Shown here: positions 1-5,967 of the stretch, piece after piece | Position numbering within the stretch: position 1 is the first letter of the stretch | Layout of the letters: each line of letters starts with the position of its first letter | Assembly (NCBI GenBank): GCA_903958915.1 | Contig: CAJBVC010000054.1 | Location: 1-5,967, forward strand | Reading direction: 5' to 3' | DNA length: 5,967 bases | Source of the DNA: an uncultured beta proteobacterium | GTDB lineage: Bacteria > Pseudomonadota > Gammaproteobacteria > Burkholderiales > Burkholderiaceae_C | Notes under the pieces: model-generated | Databases searched by the model: none | What the model was told of the DNA's origin: nothing | The model's input: only the letters and a program-made list of their open reading frames with translations | Position numbers and translations under genes: made by a program

Positions 1-1
1 G

Positions 2-1759
2 CGTCAACGTGCTTTGGCAGAGCGTGAAATCTTTATCCGGACGGTGACCGATGCCATGCCCGGTATGGTGGGCTACTGGGACAAAGATTTGTACTGCCAG
101 TTTGCCAACAAGACCTATCTGGAGTGGTTTGGCAAGTCACCTGAAGACATCATCGGCCAATCTGCCATGAGTCTTTTTGGCGAGACCCTGTTTGAAAAGA
201 ATGCTCCACTGATGCGAGCAGCCTTGGCTGGCACGCCGCAGCACTTCGAGCGCTCCCTCACCAAAGCCGACGGCAGTGTTGGCTACACCTGGGCGCACTA
301 CATCCCCGACCAGCGTGAGGCGGGCGTGGTGCATGGTTTTTTCGTCCTGGTCACTGACGTTACGCCGCTCAAACTTGCAGAGCTCAGGGTGCGAGACTCT
401 GAAGCCTATACGCGCGCCGTGCTGGACTCGCTGACCGAGCACGTGGCGGTGATCGACGGCGATGGTGTGATTAAGGCCGTCAACGCAGCCTGGCAGAATT
501 TTGCAGCCGACAACGGTGCAACAGACATGACGCGGGTTTCGATCGGTGCCAACTACCTCACGATGTGCGCTAACGCCGTCCACGCGCCCGACGGCGAAGA
601 GGCTGCCCAGGTGCTGGAGGGCGTGCGCAAGGTGATTGACGGCAGCCTGGATGACTTTACGCTCGAGTACCCCTGCCACTCCCCCAACGAGCAGCGCTGG
701 TTTGTCTTGCATAGTCTGCCACTGCACGGTGCCAACCCCGGCGCTGTGCTGATTCATCAGAATGTGACCGAGCGCCACCAGACCGAGGCTTTGCTGCGCG
801 CCAGCGAAGAGCACTTCCGCATGCTGGCAGAAAATATGGCCGACCTGGTGTGGAAGGCCGATGCACAAATGCGCTTCACCTACGTCAACAAGGCAGATCA
901 CACCATGCGCGGATTTGAGCGCGAGGAGGTGCTTGGTCATTCCATTGCCAACGCCCTCACGCCCGAGGGCAGGGTCATCCTGGCCGAACTGGTACAGGAT
1001 CGACGCTCTGCCGAAGGCAGCGGCAAGAAGGGTCAGGCACTGGCCTATGACATTCCCATGCGGCGCAAGAACGGCGGTCAGATCTGGATGGAGATTTCAA
1101 CCACGCCGACCTATGACAGTGCGGGAAAGATCATCGGCTTTCAGGGTGTAGGGCGAGATATCACGGAGCGCAAGGACCGCGAATCGCAGTTCTTTGAAAC
1201 ACAGCACGCGTTGGAGGACAAGCTGTACGACGTTTCCAAACGAAAAATGGAGCTTGAGGACCAGGTGGTGCGTGACCCCTTGACCCAGATCTACAACCGT
1301 CGCTACCTCGACGCAACCCTTCCTCGTGAACTGTCACGGGCCAAGCGTGAGGCTTACCCGGTTGCCATCATCATGCTCGACCTGGACCATTTCAAGCGCG
1401 TCAACGACTCGTTCAGCCACGCCGCGGGGGACCACGTGCTCAAGTCATTCACTGCGCTACTGAGTCAGGGAGCGCGCGACAGTGACATGGTGTGCCGTTA
1501 CGGCGGTGAAGAGTTTGTCGTGATCATGCCCGGGCTGAACGCAGAACGTGCCTTGGAGCGCGTGGAGGCCTGGCGCGCTGAACAACAGGCAACCACGTTG
1601 TCGTACGGAGAGCATGAAATCAATATCACCGTGTCCGCTGGTATCGCGGTGTTCCCAGAACATGGAGACAGCGCCGAATTGCTGCTCGAACGTGCCGACG
1701 CCATGCTGTACCGCTCCAAGAACGGGGGGCGCAACCGGATCAGCGTGTATGGCGACTAG
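2..1759 (+). CDS. PAS-PAS-PAS-GGDEF diguanylate cyclase, 5' end outside the window
   Basis: This gene encodes a cytoplasmic sensor cyclase predicted to join two GTP into cyclic-di-GMP. The frame is open from position 2, and its first residues (RQRALAE) look like an inter-domain linker, so the true start lies upstream; the TTG at 14 is not a convincing start. Counting from position 2 (585 residues), PAS domains lie at about 11-123, 133-260 and 267-392, each ending in a DVT, NVTER or DITER signature. A charged helix at about 391-422, probably a coiled coil, leads into GGDEF at about 423-583. The domain has DPLTQIYNRR, the metal-binding DLDHFK (D460), the active-site loop GGEEF (501-505) and the inhibitory site RDSD (492-495) five residues before it. 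One oddity is SHAAGD where GHxxGD is usual. No membrane segment is visible in this part. Catalytic activity is likely; the signal sensed is unknown. Confidence 0.95.
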   Translation, partial: RQRALAEREIFIRTVTDAMPGMVGYWDKDLYCQFANKTYLEWFGKSPEDIIGQSAMSLFGETLFEKNAPLMRAALAGTPQHFERSLTKADGSVGYTWAHYIPDQREAGVVHGFFVLVTDVTPLKLAELRVRDSEAYTRAVLDSLTEHVAVIDGDGVIKAVNAAWQNFAADNGATDMTRVSIGANYLTMCANAVHAPDGEEAAQVLEGVRKVIDGSLDDFTLEYPCHSPNEQRWFVLHSLPLHGANPGAVLIHQNVTERHQTEALLRASEEHFRMLAENMADLVWKADAQMRFTYVNKADHTMRGFEREEVLGHSIANALTPEGRVILAELVQDRRSAEGSGKKGQALAYDIPMRRKNGGQIWMEISTTPTYDSAGKIIGFQGVGRDITERKDRESQFFETQHALEDKLYDVSKRKMELEDQVVRDPLTQIYNRRYLDATLPRELSRAKREAYPVAIIMLDLDHFKRVNDSFSHAAGDHVLKSFTALLSQGARDSDMVCRYGGEEFVVIMPGLNAERALERVEAWRAEQQATTLSYGEHEINITVSAGIAVFPEHGDSAELLLERADAMLYRSKNGGRNRISVYGD

Positions 1760-2181
1760 AAGAAAGCAATTTCGTCGGTCTGGATGTCTTCAAGGGTCGC
1801 CAGCCCCTGTGACACCAGGTCTTCAAAGAATGTCACCTGGTTGCGTCCATGGCGCTTGCTGTGGTAGAGCGCCTGGTCAGCATGGTCCACCATGGTGGCG
1901 GCGAAGGTTTTGCGTTCCATCCTGGTCACGCCCATGCTGATGGTGATGTTGCCCACGTGTGGGATGGCACGCTGCTCCACGCGGGCACGAAACCGCTCAA
2001 GCGTAGTGGCGCAAGCATTTTGGTCAGCGCAGCGAATAACAAGCACAAACTCCTCACCGCCAAAACGAAAAATCAGGTCGCTGTCGAGCTTTCCAACTGG
2101 TCCAGCAGACGCGGGGCAGACGTCATCATGACCTCCAGAAATGTGGACTGCAGGACCGAGCCAGCCAGGCAGCGCGCGCAA
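1756..2181 (-). pseudogene. Remnant of a GGDEF (diguanylate cyclase) gene, C-terminal half only
   Basis: The minus strand reads a clear GGDEF C-terminal half: SDLIFRFGGEEFVLVIR (GGEEF at 2047-2061), then ITISMGVTRM, then HADQALYHSKRHGRNQVTFFEDLV, and a natural tail ending in a TAG stop. Only about a dozen residues before GGEEF resemble the family. The front half, with the D-x-LT-x-x-NRR and DxDxFKxxND metal site, is missing, and I could not find it in any minus-strand frame up to 2300. The longest reading starts at a TTG (2181) and gives 141 residues, of which the first 30 or so look non-coding. The inhibitory Arg is Leu here (LDSD). A fragment like this cannot bind metal and GTP as a cyclase. 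It faces gene 1 tail to tail and lies head to head with the large GGDEF-EAL gene. The alternative is a short expressed protein, but no promoter or ribosome site was seen. It accounts for most of the 549-base gap between the two plus-strand genes. Confidence 0.75.
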
Positions 2182-2210
2182 AGAATAAAGGCGACATCTG
2201 AGAAATAGTT

Positions 2211-2242
2211 GCGTTACAGGGCTTGCGCGTTACCGCGTTTAC
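2211..2242 (+). repeat. Three short direct repeats GCGTT(T)AC upstream of the promoter
   Basis: GCGTTAC occurs at 2211-2217 and again at 2227-2233, and GCGTTTAC follows at 2235-2242, a few bases before the proposed -35 box. The first two copies are 16 bases apart. Closely spaced direct repeats just upstream of a promoter are a common layout for an activator site, but no known regulator consensus was recognised. Chance is possible for words this short. Confidence 0.35.
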
Positions 2243-2246
2243 ATGC

Positions 2247-2274
2247 TTGCAATGGCCCCACTTTACTCCATAAT
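2247..2274 (+). promoter_or_regulatory. Predicted sigma-70-type promoter of the GGDEF-EAL gene
   Basis: TTGCAA (2247-2252, four of six matches to TTGACA) is followed after 16 bases by CATAAT (2269-2274, five of six matches to TATAAT). Transcription would start near 2281, giving a leader of about 28 bases that carries the Shine-Dalgarno sequence at 2287-2295. The location, directly ahead of a large gene and behind a gene remnant on the other strand, fits a dedicated promoter. Confidence 0.6.
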
Positions 2275-2286
2275 TACATCGACTCC

Positions 2287-2295
2287 GGAGAAAGG
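2287..2295 (+). promoter_or_regulatory. Shine-Dalgarno sequence that decides the start at 2309
   Basis: GGAGAAAGG contains two purine-rich cores, GGAG and AAGG, upstream of the ATG at 2309. The spacing is somewhat long (13 bases from the last G). The earlier in-frame ATGs at 2243 and 2252 have no comparable site in front of them, and they lie before the predicted transcription start. Confidence 0.6.
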
Positions 2296-2308
2296 TGCGT
2301 TCGTTCCC

Positions 2309-5251
2309 ATGACTACACGCAACAGAAACAAGGCTCCTGCCATCGATGTGGCGGTGCGCCAGGTTGCGTATCCGGAAGTTCTGATGGACGCGCTGCATTT
2401 GGGTGTTGTTTACCAGGACGCTGCCGGCCACATCACGCTCGCCAATGCGGCGGCAGAACGCATCCTGGGCCTTTCTGTGGACCAGATGCGGGGGCTGACA
2501 TCGGCTGATCCACACTGGCGAGCGGTACGGGATGACGGCACGCCGTTTCCAGGTTCGGAGCACCCGGCCATGGTGGCCCTGGAGACCGGTGAAGCGGTAC
2601 TCGATGTCAAGATGGGCGTGCACGATACACACGGCGCAGACTACCGCTGGATCAATATCCGCGCCTTTCCGGTGCTGGCACCACCCAGCCCGAAAGCCCT
2701 GGGCGTGTGTGCCATCTTTGAAGACATCACCGACCAACGGCAGTTGACCCTGAGCCAGGCAGCAAGTGCGCCGCAGTTTCAGTTGTTGTTTGAAGCCATG
2801 TCGGAGGGCATGGCATTGCATCAGGTTGTGTGCGACAGTCACGGTGAAGCGACCGACTACCGCATTCTGGATGTCAATCCGGCATTTCAGGCGCAGACCG
2901 GCATGCGCCACGACGATGTAGTGGGCAAACTGGCAACCCAGGCCTATGGTGTCGCCACTGCACCGTTCCTGGATATCTACGGACGCGTCGCACAGACCCA
3001 GCAGCCCATCAAGTTCGAACAGTATTTCGAACCACTGCAGCGCCACTTCCTGATCCAAGTTTTCTCACCCACCAAGGGACAGTTTGCTACGGTTTTCACA
3101 GACATCACCGAGCGCTTGCTGCTTGAGCAGACATTGCGAGACAGCAAGACCCTGATCACCAGCGTGGTGGATTCGCTCAATGAACATGTGGCCGTGATTG
3201 ACGCGCGGGGCTTCATCATCTCGGTAAATGCGTCCTGGGTCAGCTTTGCCAGGGCCAACGGCTGCACTCAGGATTCCCTGGTTTCACTGGGTGCCAATTA
3301 CCTTGACGTATGCGCCGATGCCTGCGCGGCGCCCGAAGAACCGGACGGTGCCCACGCCATGAACGGCATTCTCTCGGTGCTCACTGGCGCTGCCCGCGAC
3401 TTCACCATGGAGTATCCCTGCCACTCACCAGCACAGGAGCGCTGGTTCGAGTTGCACGTGGTTCCGCTGCTGGGGTCGTCTGGTGGCGCTGTGCTGATTC
3501 ACCAGAACATCACCGACCGCAAGCGGGCGGAGGAGGCGCTGCGCAACAGCGAAGATGCCTACCATCGCCAGTTTGTCGACAACTCGGTGGTGATGCTGCT
3601 CATCGATCAGCAGGACGGTCACATCATCGATGCCAATATTGCGGCGCAGAATTTCTATGGCTATACGCTGGCGCAGTTACAGGCCTTGAAGATTTTTGAC
3701 ATCAACACCCTTCCAGCGTCCGAATCGGAACGCATGATGCGAAAGGTGGTTGCCGATCAAGGGGGCACTTTCGAGTTTCAGCACCGTCTCGCCAGTGGCG
3801 CGGTGCGCGATGTCGAAGTTTCGGTCAGCCAGATGCGTTTCCACGGACGCAACATCCTGCATTCCATCATCCATGACATCACCGAGCGCAAGACTGCCGC
3901 CCAGCGCATTGAGCACCTTGCGTTTTACGACGCGCTTACCCAGTTGCCCAACCGCCGACTGATGCTCGATCGGCTCAATCAGGCGCTGGTCAGCAGTGCG
4001 CGACGGGGCCGGCATGGTGCCGTGCTGATGATCGATCTGGACAACTTCAAGATTTTGAACGACACCCTCGGCCACGATGTGGGAGACCAGTTGCTGGTGG
4101 CAGTGGCGCAACGCCTGCAGTCCTGCGTGCGGGTGGGCGACACGGTGTCGCGGCTGGGCGGCGATGAGTTTGTGGTGCTGCTCGAAGAACTCGCCGACAG
4201 GGACCATGCTGTACTGCAGGCCGAGCAGGTGGCCGAGAAGATTCTGATCCAGCTCGCGCAGTCTTTCACACTGACGCTGGCACAGTCTGACCCCACCACA
4301 GCCCAGGTATCGCACCAATGCTCGGGCAGCATCGGAATTGCGCTCTTTCGGGGGCTCGCCGCCTCGGCCGATGAGTTGCTCAAACGCGCCGATACGGCGA
4401 TGTACCAGGCCAAAGCGGCTGGCCGAAACGCATTGCGCTTTTTTGACCCGCGGATGCAGACCGCTGTCGCTACCCGCGCCAAACTCGAATCCGATCTGCG
4501 TCGTGCGATCCAGAACGATGAGTTCGTCGTGCACTACCAGCCGCAGGTCAACCACGCCGGACGCATAGTGGGCGCCGAAAGCCTGGTGCGCTGGCAACAC
4601 CCAGAGCGCGGATTGTTGCCACCGGGTCAGTTCATCTCGGTGGCAGAGGAAACCGGGCTGATCCTGCCGATTGGCGAGTGGGTGTTGTGCAGCGCTTGCG
4701 CCCAACTCGCAGCCTGGTCGCGGCAACAGGCATTTGCGCATCTCACTCTGGCAGTGAACGTGAGCGCGAACCAGTGCCGTTCGCCCGCGTTTGCCCACCA
4801 GGTGCTCCAAGTGCTGCGCGACACCGGCGCGCGCCCCGAACAGCTGGAATTGGAGTTGACCGAAAGCCTGTTGCTGGAGAACAAGGAGGACATCATCGCC
4901 AAGATGCGCACCCTCAAGGCAGAAGGCATCCGGTTTTCTCTGGACGACTTTGGCACCGGCTACTCGTCGCTGGCCTACCTCAAGCGCCTGCCGCTGGACC
5001 AGCTCAAGATTGACAAGTCGTTTATCGACGATGTGCTGACCGACCCCAACGACGCGGCGATCGCAAAAACCGTGGTGGCCTTGTCGCAGAACCTGGGCCT
5101 GTCGGTCATTGCCGAGGGCGTGGAGACGCTGGGGCAGCGTGATTTTCTGGCACATGCGGGCTGCAACTTGTACCAGGGCTTTCTGTTTAGCCCAGCGCTG
5201 CCACTGGCAGAATTTTCAGCGCTCATCCACGCGCAGGCTGCAGCGTTCTAA
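2309..5251 (+). CDS. PAS x4-GGDEF-EAL cyclic-di-GMP synthase/phosphodiesterase
   Basis: This is a soluble 980-residue signalling protein with both c-di-GMP synthesis and hydrolysis domains. The start at ATG 2309 is chosen for its ribosome site and promoter; an upstream ATG at 2243 would add 22 residues unlike a PAS domain. PAS domains lie at about 21-142, 155-270, 283-406 and 418-530. GGDEF spans about 540-716, with DALTQLPNRR, metal Asp D576 in IDLDNFK, canonical GGDEF at 617-621 and inhibitory site RVGD at 608-611. A stretch before CSGSIG appears several residues longer than usual. EAL spans about 726-975: the signature reads ESL (E757), followed by N817 (NVSANQ), ELTES (849-853), DDFGTG (879-884), K900 (KIDKSF), E936 (AEGVE) and Q956 (YQGFLFSP), so the metal and catalytic set is complete. 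No transmembrane segment is visible. Many such tandem proteins act mainly as phosphodiesterases with GGDEF as a GTP-binding regulator; which applies here is unknown. Confidence 0.96.
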   Translation: MTTRNRNKAPAIDVAVRQVAYPEVLMDALHLGVVYQDAAGHITLANAAAERILGLSVDQMRGLTSADPHWRAVRDDGTPFPGSEHPAMVALETGEAVLDVKMGVHDTHGADYRWINIRAFPVLAPPSPKALGVCAIFEDITDQRQLTLSQAASAPQFQLLFEAMSEGMALHQVVCDSHGEATDYRILDVNPAFQAQTGMRHDDVVGKLATQAYGVATAPFLDIYGRVAQTQQPIKFEQYFEPLQRHFLIQVFSPTKGQFATVFTDITERLLLEQTLRDSKTLITSVVDSLNEHVAVIDARGFIISVNASWVSFARANGCTQDSLVSLGANYLDVCADACAAPEEPDGAHAMNGILSVLTGAARDFTMEYPCHSPAQERWFELHVVPLLGSSGGAVLIHQNITDRKRAEEALRNSEDAYHRQFVDNSVVMLLIDQQDGHIIDANIAAQNFYGYTLAQLQALKIFDINTLPASESERMMRKVVADQGGTFEFQHRLASGAVRDVEVSVSQMRFHGRNILHSIIHDITERKTAAQRIEHLAFYDALTQLPNRRLMLDRLNQALVSSARRGRHGAVLMIDLDNFKILNDTLGHDVGDQLLVAVAQRLQSCVRVGDTVSRLGGDEFVVLLEELADRDHAVLQAEQVAEKILIQLAQSFTLTLAQSDPTTAQVSHQCSGSIGIALFRGLAASADELLKRADTAMYQAKAAGRNALRFFDPRMQTAVATRAKLESDLRRAIQNDEFVVHYQPQVNHAGRIVGAESLVRWQHPERGLLPPGQFISVAEETGLILPIGEWVLCSACAQLAAWSRQQAFAHLTLAVNVSANQCRSPAFAHQVLQVLRDTGARPEQLELELTESLLLENKEDIIAKMRTLKAEGIRFSLDDFGTGYSSLAYLKRLPLDQLKIDKSFIDDVLTDPNDAAIAKTVVALSQNLGLSVIAEGVETLGQRDFLAHAGCNLYQGFLFSPALPLAEFSALIHAQAAAF

Positions 5252-5351
5252 TTCCACTTCCAAATCATTTGTGTCTAGGCGTGAAGCCGAAGGCAGTGCT
5301 GTAGCACGACAAGGCGAAACAACAACGACACGGATGATTTGGAAATGGAAT
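5251..5351. repeat. 101-bp imperfect palindromic element (REP- or MITE-like)
   Basis: The 25-base arms 5251-5275 and 5327-5351 are inverted repeats that match at 22 of 25 positions, sharing ATTCCA, TTCCAAATCAT and GTGTC. At the exact centre lies a small hairpin, GTGCT-GT-AGCAC (5296-5307), with a further GCC/GGC pairing around it, so the whole unit is symmetric about 5301. The left end begins at the last base of the TAA stop of the GGDEF-EAL gene, and the right end is 3 bases short of the stop codon of the convergent transporter gene. TAA occurs on both sides of a TTCC...GGAA core, which might be a short target duplication. There is no run of T after either arm, so it is not a textbook intrinsic terminator, though the folded RNA could still end or protect both transcripts. 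Copy number in the genome cannot be seen here. Confidence 0.8.
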
Positions 5352-5354
5352 AAC

Positions 5355-5967
5355 TCATCCCTGCCCCAACCACGCCATCACCATGGACAGGCTTAGCAGC
5401 GACAGCAGCGACGACAAGCCTACTGCCGCGGTGACCACATCCTCGCCCACTGCGTAGCGTTGCGAGAACAGAAACACATTGGCGCCAATCGGCAGGGAGG
5501 CTGCCACCACCATCACCAGCATCGGTAGGCCCTGCACGCCCAGCAGCGTACACAAACCCGCCACCAGCAGCGGCATGACCGCATTCTTGGCCAACGCCAG
5601 CACCAGTGCGCCCCTCCAGTGCGCGCGCACCGCACCGTTGGCCAGTGTCATACCCACCAGCAACAGGGCCAACGGCCCAAACGCGCCACCCAGCCATGCC
5701 AGCACCTTGTCCACCTCCGCCGGCAACGACCAACCCGACGTGGCATACAACAACCCGGCGATGATGGGCAGGGGTACCGGGTGGATGATGGCATTGCGCG
5801 CCGCCAGCGCCACCGTGCGCAGCGCGCCCGGGCCGTCGACCGAGCCTTTGCTGGCCGCCTCGCGGGCCACCGCCAGTTCAAGCACGATGGTGGCGCTGGT
5901 CAGCAGCACCAAGGCATGCACCGACACCAGCGTCAGCAAAATGACCACGCCCGCCTCGCCAAACGCC
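5355..5967 (-). CDS. AEC-family transporter (auxin efflux carrier type), N-terminal part outside the window
   Basis: The minus strand encodes about 203 residues of a very hydrophobic protein, open at the window edge, where it reads AFGEAGVVILLTLVSVHALV; the GTG at 5948-5946 falls inside a membrane helix and is not the true start. About six membrane segments can be seen: VVILLTLVSVHALVLLTSAT, the PLPIIAGLLYATSG region, FGPLALLLVGMTLA, ALVLALAKNAVMPLLVAG, LPMLVMVVAASLPIGANVFL and the final VGLSSLLSLLSLSMVMAWLG. The order NAIIHPVPLPIIAGLL, GGAFGPLALLLVGMTLA and ASLPIGANVFLFSQRY matches the C-terminal half of AEC proteins, inner-membrane carriers that in bacteria include malonate- and malate-type permeases. 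The substrate cannot be read from the sequence. The stop is TGA at 5357-5355. The gene converges on the GGDEF-EAL gene, separated from it only by the palindromic element. Confidence 0.9.
   Translation of the reverse strand, partial: AFGEAGVVILLTLVSVHALVLLTSATIVLELAVAREAASKGSVDGPGALRTVALAARNAIIHPVPLPIIAGLLYATSGWSLPAEVDKVLAWLGGAFGPLALLLVGMTLANGAVRAHWRGALVLALAKNAVMPLLVAGLCTLLGVQGLPMLVMVVAASLPIGANVFLFSQRYAVGEDVVTAAVGLSSLLSLLSLSMVMAWLGQG

Noticed and set aside
137..940. A 267-codon minus-strand frame opposite gene 1
   Set aside because: It is a shadow of the PAS-coding strand; no domain, ribosome site or plausible composition was seen.
1849..2208. Plus-strand frames of 79-119 codons across the 1760-2208 region
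   Set aside because: They are antisense to the clear GGEEF remnant and their sequences show no family resemblance.
2126..3058. A 310-codon minus-strand frame crossing the promoter and 5' part of the GGDEF-EAL gene, possibly the missing N-terminus of the GGDEF remnant
   Set aside because: It contains none of the GGDEF front-half motifs, lies in a different frame from the remnant and is antisense to a confident PAS region.
3677..5155. A long open frame (492 codons) on the minus strand, opposite the GGDEF-EAL gene
   Set aside because: Its product has no recognisable domain and mirrors the codon pattern of the plus-strand gene, whose catalytic motifs are unmistakable. Long antisense frames are expected in GC-rich DNA.
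5276..5326. The central part of the palindrome as a small RNA gene or riboswitch
   Set aside because: The symmetry about 5301 and the position between two stop codons are better explained by a palindromic repeat; no promoter or aptamer-like core was recognised.
5251..5351. Classical Rho-independent terminator
   Set aside because: The stem is long and AT-rich at its base with a large interrupted interior, and neither side is followed by a T-run.

Overview
The window looks like chromosomal DNA of a betaproteobacterium, most likely Burkholderiales of the Comamonadaceae type (Rhodoferax, Polaromonas or Acidovorax relatives). This is inferred from the moderately high GC content, the codon use and the style of the multi-PAS signalling proteins; no marker gene is present to prove it. 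No RNA gene, CRISPR array, transposase or phage gene was seen.

Layout. (1) Positions 2-1759, plus strand: the 3' part of a PAS-PAS-PAS-GGDEF diguanylate cyclase gene that begins before the window. (2) Positions 1756-2181, minus strand: the C-terminal half of another GGDEF domain. It has lost the front half of the domain and is read as a gene remnant; its stop codon overlaps that of gene 1 in a shared CTAG. (3) Positions 2182-2308: an intergenic control region with three copies of GCGTT(T)AC, a good sigma-70-like promoter and a Shine-Dalgarno sequence. (4) Positions 2309-5251, plus strand: a complete 980-residue PAS x4-GGDEF-EAL protein. (5) Positions 5251-5351: a 101-bp imperfect palindrome that starts inside the stop codon of that gene. 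(6) Positions 5355-5967, minus strand: the C-terminal part of an AEC-family (auxin efflux carrier type) membrane transporter that runs off the right edge.

The theme is cyclic-di-GMP signalling. Gene 1 should make c-di-GMP in response to signals read by cytoplasmic PAS domains. Gene 3 carries both a synthesis (GGDEF) and a hydrolysis (EAL) module with all recognisable catalytic residues in place, so its net activity cannot be told from sequence. Both intact cyclase domains keep the RxxD product-inhibition site. The two proteins share one closely related PAS domain with a Cys / Cys-His pair at identical spacing, which suggests domain duplication or exchange and possibly a shared signal. The transporter is convergent to the signalling genes and has no evident functional link to them.

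Nothing in the window amounts to a clearly new system. The most useful leads are the GGDEF remnant, the shared Cys-containing PAS domain, the palindromic element and the corrected start of the large GGDEF-EAL gene.
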